A stretch of DNA of 64,000 nucleotides, from assembly GCF_003672135.1 (NCBI RefSeq), contig NC_039518.1:1426001-1490000 (forward strand), in the 5' to 3' direction. The DNA is from Ooceraea biroi (Eukaryota > Arthropoda > Insecta > Hymenoptera > Formicidae). Made by a program: the position numbers and the translations under genes. Below, piece after piece: positions 48,101 to 60,349 of this stretch (positions are counted from its first letter, which is position 1; the number at the start of each line of letters is the position of its first letter). The notes under the pieces are model-generated. The model searched no databases, was not told the DNA's origin, and saw nothing but the letters and a program-made list of their open reading frames with translations.

Positions 48101-49506
48101 ACGTACGGCCTCGTTGGGAATGGTGGGGGCGCGGGTGAACACTGTCGGACCGACAGTCCTTCCGCGGATTGCGGAGGTCGTGTTGTCGAAGCGTTGTTGT
48201 CTCATGCGCTCGTCTCGGCGTTGTTCCTTGTCCTCCCAGTTCCAGCCAGTTCCCGAATCGGTGTGATTCTCTCGCGAGACATTCTTGCTCGTGATGAACT
48301 CTCGTGAACGCGGCACAAGCGTAGAGTACGCGCACCCAGAAAGAGGGATGGGAAACCGGGGGAGAGAGAGAGATGCACGCGCACACACGCGCGCACCCAG
48401 CGAGGAGTGAGAGACGAGTAGGAGCAGCGCAGGAACTGGTCGCTACCACTCGCTCATCGACGCTTCCCTCGACGTCGCCGTCGTGTCACACCGTGCGACG
48501 AAAACCTCGTTCGGATTCTCTCGCGTCGTGTCGTGACGCGTCGGGTGGATGCACCGTCGCGATACACTCACCTGTCCCTCCTCGCTCTCGCGCTGTCCTT
48601 CGGTGAGGTTACCGGTCGCATCTCTCGATCGTTGCGTCGCGTCCGTAGGCGCGGTAATCGCTGGGTGATCTCACGAGAGCAGAAACTCGAAAGCGGCTCG
48701 TTTTCGAATTTCGAGCAACGTATGGATCGCGCGAGCCGCGAACCACCGAATCAGCGAGCTCGCGACTGCAAAATCGCGATTGGCGAAACGAGCGTCACGT
48801 GACCGCGACGCGAGGACACCTGAATTCGGCGCTTACTTCGGAGCGCACTCGGATCCCTCGGTAGCTTCGCAGCGAACAGTTTCGACCAATGCGTTGGACG
48901 CCTCGATTCGCGGCATTCACGCGCCAAGACTCTCGCGTGGACACGGAGACCTGAAAAAGCGTCCTGACGTTTCGGTTCCGGCTCGCTTCGAATTGAATCG
49001 ATATTCCGTGATTGGTGTCCGGAGTAATCGCGACCTCGTCGCCTTCGACCGGCGCGGCGCTCGAAACGATGTTTGCTCCGTACTTTTGTCGCGATTCCTA
49101 TAACGATACAGTTTGCGCAACCGCGTTGGAGTGCGGAGTCACCATGAATCTTTATCCGTGAATTTTCGTCGTTTAGCTGCTACTGATGGGACGAGGGACG
49201 AGAGTCTCCGTTTTGAATCGAATTTCCGTCGTTAACGCGGCAAGGAGTACGGCGTGAAGTGAGTAGCGCCCGCGCGAACACCGCAAAGTCGTGACGGCCA
49301 ATCGGCAGACGGGAGACGTGTCACGTGACGCACTTAAATTTCGTCCATCCGCTCGTTCGGGCTTTTGAATGACTCGCCATTCCGCGTTGGACTCGAATCG
49401 AGTGAGTGCGCTAGGAAAGTGAAATCGCGCGTGTTCCAGTGCCGCCCGGACTTCGAATCTCGATAACGTGTGCTGTCGCATCAGCGTGCCACGAGTGTTA
49501 ATCGTC
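45177..49506. other. CpG-rich upstream region
   Basis: GC content and CpG density climb from about 46 kb and are high at 47.6-49.5 kb. Pyrimidine-rich tracts lie at 45.8-45.95 and 48.0-48.1 kb, and a CT microsatellite at 46130-46152. The open frames here occur in all phases and reflect composition. The region most likely holds the promoter and 5' UTR of the gene whose start exon is at 49.6 kb. Confidence 0.45.
46130..46152. repeat. (CT)n microsatellite
   Basis: About 23 bases of CT repeats in a pyrimidine-rich context. Confidence 0.85.
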
Positions 49507-49600
49507 AGTGCAATTAGACTGAACGAGTCGTACCACCGTTGTATCGCACGTGTTTCTTCTTTTCGTCACCTTCTCGGAACTCGGTGGTGTTTGATCGGCA

Positions 49601-49610
49601 ATGATGGCGG
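49601..49610 (+). CDS. start exon of an unidentified downstream gene
   Basis: ATGATGGCGG/GTAAGTAGG: a start codon followed after ten coding bases (MMA plus one base) by a consensus donor at 49611. It lies at the end of a CpG-rich region, with an initiator TCAGT at 49505-49509 and no ATG between that and 49601. The phase (one base carried over) is the same as at the first junction of both aquaporin genes, so a third paralogue is possible. However, I find no matching acceptor exon before the window ends at 64 kb, so the product is unknown. Confidence 0.4.
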
Positions 49611-49636
49611 GTAAGTAGGAAATTAAGCAAAATTAA

Positions 49637-49910
49637 CCCCAGCTTCCCACACTTTCAATTTTCGGACTTCCTGGGGTACAGGCTACCTGACGTCGAATAT
49701 TTAGTTAAAAATATAAGAAAAAACCTGATTTTAAGTCACTTTTTTCCATCAATACGCCACACATCAAGGAATATGCCTATGTATAGGAAAATTTGAAAAA
49801 GAAAGTAGTTTGTAAAATATTTGCTTGTGAAAAAAGTTACATTCATAAAAATCGTCAATTGCTTCATTTTACTTGGGGTTTCAGACCCACCCCCTGTGTG
49901 GGAAGGGTTG
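49637..49910. repeat. small inverted-repeat element after TTAA
   Basis: CCCCAGCTTCCCACAC at 49637-49652, preceded by TTAA, is mirrored imperfectly by GTGTGGGAAGGGTTG at about 49896-49910. The interior is noncoding. It is probably a MITE inserted just inside the first intron after the 49.6-kb exon; the right boundary is not exact. Confidence 0.45.
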
Positions 49911-51246
49911 AGATTTGCGATACGATACCTACGTGAAAAATTAATCTATTGGAACTCGTAAACAATAACGAAAAGAGATTTCTGACGCTCGAAACATTTA
50001 TGTTGCATACATTTATGTCGTATACGTATATTTGTAGCGCGCGCGCGCGCATGGACCTTATGCATATACATTATGAAGTATAAAGTTTATACTATTCCCA
50101 ATATGCGGTTACTAATTTCATAATGCAGGAAGATAATCATGGCATTGCACGTTGCGCTCCAAGTTACAAATGTAAAATGAAGCAGTTACGTATTAATGCG
50201 TGTTGACCGAATCCAACCGCGTATTAATTTTGTAATTATATATGGCTATTAGTCATTTCTAGTAATATGCAGTTAATTAGCATATTATAAATTAATACTA
50301 GCATTACAATATTCGTAGTAATTTTAACTGATTTGCTGTATACACGCTAGCACACGCGAGTAATTTGTCGCCAAGACCAGGACGGATTTAAAAGAAGCGC
50401 GGCAGTGAGGAGGCGCGGGATTTTAATCGAATCAGGATTCGCGAGTGAATGGCAAACGCTTCTGACGCGGAAAATTTGTAATTATGAAAAAGAGAGATCT
50501 CTCTTGAATTAAGCGCAAGCCGCACGCTCAACGCGGGCAAGTGCGCGGCTTCCCCGGCGTTTCTTCCATATTCGATAAATTCCTCGAGTTCCTCCATTCT
50601 TCTCGCCCAAGTTTCCACGCTGTCGCATATTTTGCTGCATATTCGGTCGATGCACCTGCATTTCTGTCGATACCTGTTTCCGACGCGTATCTCGCGCTCT
50701 GTTACGTATAGACGTGCCAGAGTGCAGGATCCTTTGCGTGACATTCGAGTACTGTCCATATATCGTGCATTTCTTCCAGCGCCAATCGGGCTGTCTCTCG
50801 GCGACAGGTGGGATTCTCTAAAAGTGTTTTTGCATCACGAGCTTGTAAAACAGTGGATTTTTATAGCGCTTCTTTTTCGACCGTTCGTTACACGTGATGA
50901 GGTTTTATATGCGCGCGTGCGTTTGTTTGGTAACTGACAAACGGAAAAACAGAGGGAAGAAAACGGACACTGTATGTATGAGCGGGTCATTGACGAGAAC
51001 TCCAGAGTGGTAGGTGGTAGAAATGAAAAAAGTAGAATAAGGCCACGCGGGTCGGAAGGAAGATAATTAAAGGATACACATCGGACGGCACGAAGGGAGG
51101 GAACGAAGCGTGACAAAAGTCGACGATATTATTAGCTATTCATCCAATTAGCGAGGATCATACGCGGTTATCGTGCATCAATGAAAACGGATGTAGGATG
51201 GATCAGGTAAAGTGTGACAGACAAGAACAGAGACAGAAATAGAGAC

Positions 51247-51252
<6 letters not shown>
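49911..51252. other. intronic or intergenic, no feature
   Basis: Mixed AT-rich sequence without a supported exon. A short GCGC run lies near 50038-50050. Confidence 0.3.

Positions 51253-51294
<42 letters not shown>
51253..51294. repeat. (GA)n microsatellite
   Basis: About 42 bases of GA repeats, ending just before the CTGT target duplication of the TRIM element. Confidence 0.9.
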
Positions 51295-51299
<5 letters not shown>

Positions 51300-51300
<1 letters not shown>

Positions 51301-51481
51301 GTAAGATCTGGAAAGATAGTCGAGACTGACAGGTCGTATAGAGGATCGGAATGAAAACAAGTTGATCACAACAGTAGGAGTATTGGCCGTGCAGCCTAAG
51401 ATCTAGGCGTGTGAACCAGGGATCCCGGAGAGTTCGAGTTCAAATCTAAGGCAGTCTCCTAGTTATTTTTCGCCTCTTACA
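51300..51481. repeat. TRIM LTR 1
   Basis: 182 bp. It differs from LTR 2 by one missing T and one substitution by eye. It contains an A-box-like TGGCCGTGCAG at 51384 and an exact B-box match GTTCAAATC at 51438, followed by TTTTT at 51466-51470. The sequence resembles a degenerate tRNA-Leu gene, which could act as an internal RNA polymerase III promoter. Confidence 0.8.
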
Positions 51482-51591
51482 ATTCAGAAGTGGGATAAAA
51501 TCCGCTACCCCTCGAAGACAGTTGAGATTCATCCGCTAGCCCCCGGAGAGGAGGGAGTTGAGAAGCAGCTGGCCGGTAGTGAAGCCTGAAC

Positions 51592-51775
51592 ATGGAGGTC
51601 GGGACGGACTCAGAGGAGTGAACCAACATGGAGATTGGGAAGGACTCGGAGGAATGAACCAACATAGAAGTTGGGAGGGACTCAGAAGAGTGAACCAAAA
51701 ATGGATGTTGGGAGGGACTCAGAAGAGTGAACCAAAAATGGAGGTTGGGAGGGACTCAAGTGGAGTGAACCGACG
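51592..51775. repeat. 36-bp minisatellite in first TRIM interior
   Basis: Five copies of a unit of about 36 bp with core GGACTCAGAGGAGTGAACCA, each starting with a variant of ATGGAGATTGGGA. Open frames on either strand here merely reflect a period divisible by three. Confidence 0.85.
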
Positions 51776-51820
51776 ATTTGGAGACATTCGGGGACGAATG
51801 TAATGTCAGGCTGGCCGAGC

Positions 51821-52003
51821 TGTAAGATCTGGAAAGATAGTCGAGACTTGACAGGTCGTATAGAGGATCGGAATGAAAACAAGTTGATCACAACAGTAGG
51901 CGTATTGGCCGTGCAGCCTAAGATCTAGGCGTGTGAACCAGGGATCCCGGAGAGTTCGAGTTCAAATCTAAGGCAGTCTCCTAGTTATTTTTCGCCTCTT
52001 ACA
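51821..52003. repeat. TRIM LTR 2 (shared middle LTR)
   Basis: 183 bp, almost identical to LTR 1. It serves as the 3' LTR of the first unit and the 5' LTR of the second. The spacing between LTR starts is exactly 521 bp on both sides. Confidence 0.8.
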
Positions 52004-52113
52004 ATTCAGAAGTGGGATAAAATCCGCTACCCCTCGAAGACAGTTGAGATTCATCCGCTACCCCCCGGAGAGGAGGGAGTTGAGAAGCAGCTGGCCGGTA
52101 GTGAAGCCTGAAC

Positions 52114-52297
52114 ATGGAGGTCGGGACGGACTCAGAGGAGTGAACCAACATGGAGATTGGGAAGGACTCAGAGGAGTGAACCAACATGGAGATTGGGAAG
52201 GACTCGGAGGAGTGAACCAACATGGAGATTGGGAGGGACTCAGAAGAGTGAACCAAAAATGGATGTTGGGAGGGACTCAAGTGGAGTGAACCGACGA
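52114..52297. repeat. 36-bp minisatellite in second TRIM interior
   Basis: Again five units. The unit order and variants differ from the first array (more GATTGGGAAGG units here), while the total length is unchanged. Confidence 0.85.
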
Positions 52298-52341
52298 TTT
52301 GGAGACATTCGGGGACGAATGTAATGTCAGGCTGGCCGAGC

Positions 52342-52524
52342 TGTAAGATCTGGAAAGATAGTCGAGACTTGACAGGTCGTATAGAGGATCGGAATGAAAA
52401 CAAGTTGATCACAACAGTAGGAGTATTGGTCGTACAGCCTAAGACCTAGGCGTGTGAACCAGGGATCCCGGAGAGTTCGAGTTCAAATCTAAGGCAGTCT
52501 CCTAGTTATTTTTCGTCTCTTACA
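52342..52524. repeat. TRIM LTR 3
   Basis: 183 bp. It carries a few private substitutions compared with LTRs 1 and 2 (for example GGTCGTACAG for GGCCGTGCAG, and TTCGTCTC for TTCGCCTC). It ends in TTACA just before the CTGT target duplication. Confidence 0.8.
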
Positions 52525-52528
52525 CTGT

Positions 52529-55500
52529 GTTTTGCCGTTAAATTACACGCGCGAGTTCGAGACTTGGCCTTGAGACTCTCATGTTTAAAAGTATCGTAGC
52601 GAATTGATAATTTTACGATGACGTTCGCTCGACCGATCCTGTTCCCCGAGTGAAAAGCCTGACGTCATCCCCGTGTCGCGACGGAATATTCCGTGATACT
52701 TTGCGCGGAGCTTTCTCGAGCAACGCCGTCCTTTGAACGGGGTAAACGCCACCGTGGTAAAGTCGCCCGGCGGCGTTTCCGGCGCTAAATTATGACTTGT
52801 CATGCGTTACTATTCGCGGTGTACGTCTCCCCGGGCGACATTAGCATTAGCGAGGCACGCTATCGCAAAAGAGAGATACCGAGCGACGTCTCGCATCTTC
52901 TTCTCGAGAAAACCGGAATTTACAACTAGAATTCCGCCGATACGAGCGAAATAAAAAACTCGTTTCATTTTCTGAAATTCTCAGGGGAATTCCAGCGTGT
53001 CGAGGAAGGATTAAACGCGCGCGTGCACGCGCGCGGATATATGCGAATAATACATAATTACGTATTATTAGTGCCGTTGTCATGCTTCAAATTAGATTTA
53101 TACGAGGCTTCTCGCGGCCTCGACTTTCACGTGACCGCGACCATGCACCGCCTAGTACTAATTTGCTTCGTTTCCTCTTTTTCTTTTCACTTACAAGCGA
53201 GAGACAGAGAGAGAACGCAAATAGTAGCATTTAACGAACAAGTTGCGTTCGCAGTTGTCGAGTCACATGTCGTGACTACTTTTCTACGAAGGATCTTACA
53301 GACGTAATGCAGGAGTTTCTCGCACGTAACGTTGTGACATCACGAGCCTAATCGAAAGAGACTGCGAAAGTTTTAACTTTGATGTATCAAAGTGCATGAA
53401 TAATGTCGCACTGACCAGAAAGGACTTGGAGAAAATGGGATTCACGGATGCAAATGGATAAAGTTGAATAAGATCTTTCTAATCTCAACTGAATTTTATT
53501 TTCAAAGTTTAAGAGACGAGAGGGATAGTGGAGTACAATTTTTCGGGGATCGAACAACGAACGTTACTTTTCTATTTCTGTAATTTTCTTTTTTTTATAT
53601 CAAATACTGCTTTTGCACAGCAGAATTTGGTCGCGATTGGTAGCTCGAATTGATCGCTCGATATAGCGCATTAACACGTATAGGTGACGTACAGGTGGAC
53701 GAAAGAAACTTGGTCTGACGATATTACGCCCGTATTTACGTGCACCGCATCCGATAGTAGTCACGCTGGTTTATTTGCCAATGGCAGCAACCTGGCGCAC
53801 GTGGGAGATCGAACGTTTTGCGAATGTTTATCAAAGGTTTTTACGTGCGATAACGTGCGTTACACATACAAATACAATTCGAATATCCTGCTGTTGCGGA
53901 AATGGCCAGCGCGCCATTCTTTTTAGAGAATATGATAATCCAGTTCGTGATCCAAATCTAATCGTTGAAATATTGTGATCCTTTCGGATCGAAATACTAT
54001 TTGCCGAAATGGTTTGTTTCGATATAGTGATTGATTTAACATTGCAATGTATTGGGTTGCAACATATATTCATGTAACATATATTTTTTAATGTTTTTAA
54101 TAATGATTCGTAAATATAAATATAAATTAAATATGGGTTGTTTGTAACAGATATTCATTATTAAAAACAGTAAAAAACCAAGATGATTATGTTACAATTA
54201 AATTAAAAACAGTAAAACAACCGAGACGATTATGTTACAATTCAATATTTTGACAATCAACTTTCACGCGCACGCACTACTCATTTTATTTTCTAGTCGC
54301 TAGTCGGTTAATTTTAGAGATAGTGTCTTATGAGAAGAATTTGCATTTACACCTAAAAGACATAAAAGTATATAATTCTTATGTAGTCGAATAAAACAAA
54401 GTTTAGGCTCTGTTGCAAACGGAAAAATATAAGGATAATAAGGATTGATCCTATGTGGACACAAATACTGATCCTACATATAAAAATCGTCCGTTTTCAA
54501 AGTACATCCCTGTAACATCGATATAGCATTGGAACATGGTCAACCAATGTGTAAATGCAGATTTTTGAAGGCCTGTTTCGAAAAATTGCCTGGAGAACAC
54601 TTATCACGGTTACTTGAATGACTGGAAATATCATCGTAGCAAGTTTATTAAAATTCCGAGTTTTGAAAAGCAGAATTGCAGGTAGACGATTTATCTGATT
54701 TGATCCCTTGCAATCATTCTCCATTGACAACGTTCGAAATTCCGACGCACATTTGCAATTGTGTTACTTGTATATTTAATAACATTCGCGGTATTATGTA
54801 CAATAACGGTATAATAGCATGTATTTATTATGCATGTTATTATTTTTATGACGAGCCTCTCGATCAAAAACGCGCAAAATTTTCCGTTTCCGAGGCGTGA
54901 CACGAATCGTGCGTTGCAACTATCGATTTCATTCGAAAATACCTGACCAACGTATATCACCACGAACCTGGCAGATTAATGTTTCTGCGCTCGTTACAGC
55001 AAACGTTTATACCTTTGCGTTTGATTTATGGCATACGTTAGACGTGGCATTAAATCGACTTACGGTCCTATCCGTGATATCAATCCCCATGCGGCCTCGT
55101 TGCGTCGGAAAACAAGAAAGAAAGCGATTAGAATACACGACTGCATTTTCATCGGCTTGCAATAATATTTCGGCAATTCCTATGATACAAAAAGGTAGAA
55201 CTTAATCCTTTAATCGTTTAATGGATGAATCGCAATTTTATTAATTTATCAATTTTATCGCAATTGGATCAATTTTAGCATTGATGTAGTCAGTTTGTAT
55301 TAACGTTTGAAAATCGCGTTTCGTAACATAATCGGACTACTTTCTCTCTCTCTAATTAGCCAATTCGATAAAAGTCGCTTGAAATCCGTAGATACAGCGA
55401 AGCAGTTTGATGCCTTTGAAAGGTGCAGAAAAAGGTACGCTATACAGCAAAACTGCAAAAAGATATTCGCCCTTTCTCTCGCTCTCACACAGATATCATC

Positions 55501-58500
55501 GAGATATCGCCTAGCAACGAAAGCTGATAGCTTCCAGTGAATCGATAGACGCGCTGTAATGCAATATATCGGATGGCACTCCTCGGCCTTCGGCCTATGC
55601 TCGTTCGCCCTGTCTCTCGCTTTTCCTCGCCCTCGGCCTCGCCCTCTCCCTCATCCGCGTTCTCATCCTCGTCCTCGTCCTCGCCCTCACTCTCGCCCTC
55701 GTCCTCGCCACCTGCACTTCTGTCTCTCGTTTCCCTCTATCGTGCGCTCTATGTACTCACGAGTGAGTCCCATGTACCTCTGCCCTTGAGTAAATACATT
55801 TATTCCCCCCCGTACGTTCGCGCGCCACCCCCGCGCCACTATGTCCGTGTACATGTGAGCATGTGTGTACGCATGCAAATTCGTACGCGACATGCGTTTG
55901 CCCGTGAGGCGTGAATCGAACGCAGGAAGTCAACCGTTGCAGACTTGCTCACGGCAACAAATCCCATTGGTCCCCACCACCTTTGACTGCGTGATTACGG
56001 GAAATTTTTCGTTTCCGGCTGTATCGTTATCCGTTCCGAATAAAAGTAGCTTTCCAGCGATATCCTGCAACGAGACGGAAACTTGAAAAATGGACAAAAT
56101 GACGCTTATTTGTTAGCTTCAATCGTGGCTACATCGTGGACACATCGTGTCGTAAATCTTTTCACACACAGTGTAGATTCTCGTTAGTAACAGGGTGCCA
56201 TGCCATCAGCAGCAATGAATACCGCGCCAGTGCTTATACATAATAAATATACCTATATAAATATGCGTATGCATGCATGCATTTATTTTAATATTAAAAA
56301 AGTATTAATCGATTTTCCGGCGCTTGGCCGTGTTCGATGCGATGTGCGTGGACGCGAGTTTCTGCGTTTACGTGGCAAGTTACGCTTTTTATTGCGATGA
56401 TACGATCAGAATTTCTCACCCTGTAAAATACGCGTTCACCGCATTCAATAACGAAAGAAAGACTCGTGTAACGATGTAACTCGTGTTCGTTTGTGCCACT
56501 TTCCGAATGGCAGGGTGGGAGAGGAAGTGATCTTAATTCCAAGAATGGCACCTTAATCCGCGAGAGGTTTGCAGAAATTAAATCTCAGTCGCGAACATCC
56601 ATTTCTTCTCATTAGTTGAGAATCCATCCATTTCATTCTTCCGCAATTTACCAGAGTATTAGGTATTGTAATACAACGTAAGGGTATTAGTAAGATTTAT
56701 CGTGTGTCGTAACGTTTTAAAATCCAATTTATATACAATTTCGTACAGTCCTGAATTTTGCAACGTACGACTCTGCAAAATTTCAAAACTTGATTTGAGG
56801 CGGGAGGAAAAATTTTCGCTCGGAAAAATGGATGCGCGCGTGTCGGATGTGTGGCGTAGAAATCTGAAAACGTAATAGGTCTCGCAGAGCTTGCTAATTT
56901 GGGGAATGACGGTTGCAGAACTCGTGTAATAAGTTCTTGTCGGGGTGCTTTATTTTTCCGCTCTTTGCAGTTCACGTCTCGCTAAATGTGCATTAACGAT
57001 CCTCTTCTCGCGACGCGACGCAGCGGTGCACGTTGCAGACGACGATGCGCGCACTTGCGCAGGGTAGCAGCGCGTAACACCTCTGCTCTAGATGGCCCGA
57101 TGGAGACATTGACCCGGTCAGAGAGACGCCATTTATGGATTTCCTGGCGTGTCCCTCTCGATGGAGCCGCTCCTCGTCAGGGATCGTTTCTGCCGTTGCA
57201 GCCCGCACAATGAACGTCTCCTCGTTTCGCGCGCGCATACGCCTTATTAGGACATACTTTTCCCTCGGCGAGCGAACGGAAAAACAGACGGCGCGAAACT
57301 TTCAGCGAGAAATCTCGCTCTCGTGACGAAAGAGGAAACTTGTCTCGCGATACGCGTCGCCGCTGAAAAAGGCTGAAACGAAATCAGTTTACGGGTGACG
57401 ACTTATTCTGTCAACGAGGAAACCATTACTTGTCCTTTTCTATGGGACATATCGCTTACAGTTTCACGTGTCTAATTCAAGAAGACACAGGCAATTAATT
57501 TCTCACGTCAAATAAAATTCCATTTTCAATTTTAACTTTTCTCATAAATGCCACGTTAATACGAAAATTTCCTCTTCATATTAACGGTTTTTTGCGCGAT
57601 GCAGAATTATTCTTGTAATATTAATTTATAACAAAGTAATTTGATGATTGTAATTACATTCGTTATCGCGATATCTCAGCCAGGCTAAAACTTATGCCTC
57701 TGAATACATAAGGAACGTGGTCGGATTTCAAATTTAAATTTAGAATATGGCCGGAACTGCGACCGGCCGAACTAATTTGGATTAAACCGAGATCCAATTT
57801 TGTCCCCCGATAATTCCGCGAGAACGCTCTTGCCGAACCGGTATTTTGATAAGTATTTTACCGCTTGCGGTCTGCATCGCTCGTACACGTGTACGCGACG
57901 AGAAAAGAATCTGCGAAAGAAGCGAGATTTAATCGCGATGACGTTGCGGTCTTTCCGTACTCGTAATTACATAACGGACATATACACAGTGGAAGGTTTT
58001 TTTTCATCGGACGCGTCTTCTGATTGAATAGCGCATTTTACTCGTTTGACCAGTCATTCACGGGGCAAAGTCGCACGGATTTTCATCACGACGAATCTAT
58101 TTACTCCCGTACGTACCATCGAAACCCTCCATTTACGTCGTGGATTTATGGTACTGTTAGAAAGCTAGACGAATGGCGGCAATCTGGAAAAGGAGCCGCG
58201 ATGGGCGGACGGTGGCAATGACTTCTTGCTCGCTCGCGGCAATCGTACCCCGTACTGGAGCTGGAGCTCGCACTTTTGTTTCGTGGCTTCTGATTTATCG
58301 TATGGCTCGCGCGCAAGGGATACCGTTCTCCAAATTGAAAAGAATAAAACTAAGGCGTCCACACACGCGATATTCTTTTCAGATCTTTATTGGCTGAAAG
58401 CGCCTTAAGTAAGTTTCGAAAAGGCAATGTAGTACAAAATAGTAACTGATCATTACGACTATACGTGTGGTATCGCTTAATAATATTCTTTTTATGTCAC

Positions 58501-60345
58501 ATGTTTTAGTTCCTATTTAAAATACACTGTGACAACCAATCCCTGTGCTTGAGACAATCAACCCCACAGCGGAGAAGATTGTCACGTTCTTTGCACAAAT
58601 TTTTTTTAATTTTTGTAAGTGTGCTGAGAATTATTAGAAAATTGACCAATTTTTTTAGAATGCTTTAAGGATAGAATCTAACATGTATTAACAGTATCAT
58701 TTTTGTGCATAAAAATAAAGTGTAAAAAATTCATAGGTGAAAAGTGTGACAACCAATCCCGGTCTCCCCTATATTACATCGCTGTGATATAATTACGAAG
58801 TTAGTTGATATAGAACATTTGGTTGATACGTTTTAAGAACGCTCTAAACTTCAACCATATTTACTGGTATTAATTAAGAGATACTAATATCTGTAACTTC
58901 GTGTACTTTTTTTAAGAGTTACAGAAACTAATTTCGGGTAGGAAAACTTTGCGAAACGTCGCGCGGGATCCGGAAGGGGAACGAAAAGGGAAGAAAAAGA
59001 AAATGCTTGGGTGTTTCATAATATTACAAATTTTGAAAATTATCCGGAAAGTTTTGCAGAGCGACGCTCCGGGAAAGAACTCGATTCAGTTGCTGCTTCT
59101 CGCAATAAGCGGAATCTCCCGTAGGCCAAGTGAGCCTTTTAATTCCATGACCCCGTTTCCGACAAAATTAACTTCTCTAATTTCGCGTGCGGCCTGCGAA
59201 AATAATACGACATACGTGCAAGGAAGATAAGCCCTGTGCTGCTCTTCCCGTACCGTACTGTGGCTCTCTCATGGCTGGCGTGTCGCGATTTCATATCAGA
59301 TGAGTCTGCAGGGTTAACAGGTGACCCCTCCGGCTGGCGCACGTTTTGAGTATAATGAATATGACGAACGACTCGTTTTACCGTTAAAACAACGCAGTAG
59401 GAGAATAATAGGCCCCCACTCGAGGGAACGGGAGTACGCACAGTCACGTGGAAATTTCCAGACGCTGCCATTTATTCTTGTATACACGCTGTTTCTTTCG
59501 TTGGACGATTAAGAAAAATATCTTTCATTCGTTTCAAATGCGAGCAATCTCGCGCGATAAAATGTTGCCTGGGAAAAGGATCTTGTTGTTTTCCCGCACG
59601 CGCTGCGACTAGAATAATTACATCGATGTAAATTATACTTTACTCTTCTATATTATTATATTAATCTGCTGGGGAGAGGATACAAAACATCATCATCATC
59701 GTCAGTCTGATAAGCAATTGATATCCGCGCATCGGGAACCGAATTGCTACAGATTTGATTAAATATGGAAATTAAGGCGGCGCGCCCCGATAAATGATTC
59801 AATAGCGTCAAAGTTTCCGCGGAACAGTGTTTCCTTTCTCGGAAGCCAAACGACGGTGAACACCGGCCCAAGTTCTGCTCGGAATGATTATTAATTTACA
59901 ATAAAGTAGCCGCGCGTGCATTGTGTTCTTCGTAGATTATAAACGTCGCCATCGTGTGTCGATCGATAAACGTATCTACGAGCAAATGGGCAAACTTGCT
60001 GGAGAAACGAGATAAATTATCGACTTTTTGGAAAAGTCAAATATGTCAAATTGCTGTTATGATTACCCCATTAACCGGCTACCACAAACATATCCGTAGT
60101 CGCACGATATCGATTTTGCAGCCTACACGTGTGCACGAAGTAGACGCCGTTCCTCTTTACTGAGTTTCAGTGATAATAACGTGCAGATAAAGTCCCATCG
60201 TTTAATGTCTCCTTCAAGAGGATACGTATATGCACATATATACATACACACAGCCGGAAGGATAGGAAGATATCCAAACTATAATGTTCAAAACGTGCAT
60301 AGTTCACGACGTAATTTACGAAACTGACAATTTTTTATTAGAATA
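52529..60345. other. gene-poor region
   Basis: I find no supported exon in these 7.8 kb. It contains a CTCGTC/CTCGCC-type simple repeat at about 55621-55715. A 14-base direct repeat TGACAACCAATCCC lies at about 58530 and about 58747 in otherwise AT-rich sequence. GC-richer patches occur at 52.6-53.0, 57.0-57.35 and 58.95-59.4 kb. If the start exon at 49.6 kb is real, this is probably its long first intron. Confidence 0.35.
55621..55715. repeat. CTCGTC/CTCGCC simple repeat
   Basis: About 95 bases of imperfect 6-bp units (CTCGCC, CTCGTC, CTCATC). The Ser/Pro/Arg-rich open frames across it are composition artefacts. Confidence 0.75.
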
Positions 60346-60349
60346 TTAA

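Larger units (their letters stand above)
51300..52524. mobile_element. tandem TRIM retrotransposon: LTR-int-LTR-int-LTR
   Basis: Three direct repeats of 182-183 bp (51300-51481, 51821-52003, 52342-52524) each begin TGTAAGATCTGG and end CTCTTACA, the TG..CA ends of LTRs. They are separated by two internal regions of 339 and 338 bp. CTGT flanks the whole array (51296-51299 and 52525-52528) as a 4-bp target duplication. No gag or pol is encoded. After each LTR comes TCAGAAGTGGGATAAAATCC, with TGG nine bases in, a possible primer-binding site; no clear polypurine tract is seen. These features match terminal-repeat retrotransposons in miniature, reported from Pogonomyrmex ants. The extra unit is the expected product of LTR-LTR unequal recombination. 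Confidence 0.85.

Noticed and set aside
47652..48266. 204-codon plus-strand frame, with opposing long frames on the minus strand
   Set aside because: Arg/Ser/Leu-rich in several frames at once, caused by CpG and pyrimidine bias in a promoter or 5' UTR region.
51374..51461. Functional tRNA gene
   Set aside because: The A box is imperfect, the T arm does not pair and LTR 2 breaks the outer stem; only a tRNA-like promoter relic can be supported.
51999..52412. 137-codon minus-strand frame with repeats of VHSSESFPISML
   Set aside because: It reads through the TRIM minisatellite and LTR; the 36-bp period keeps it open artificially.
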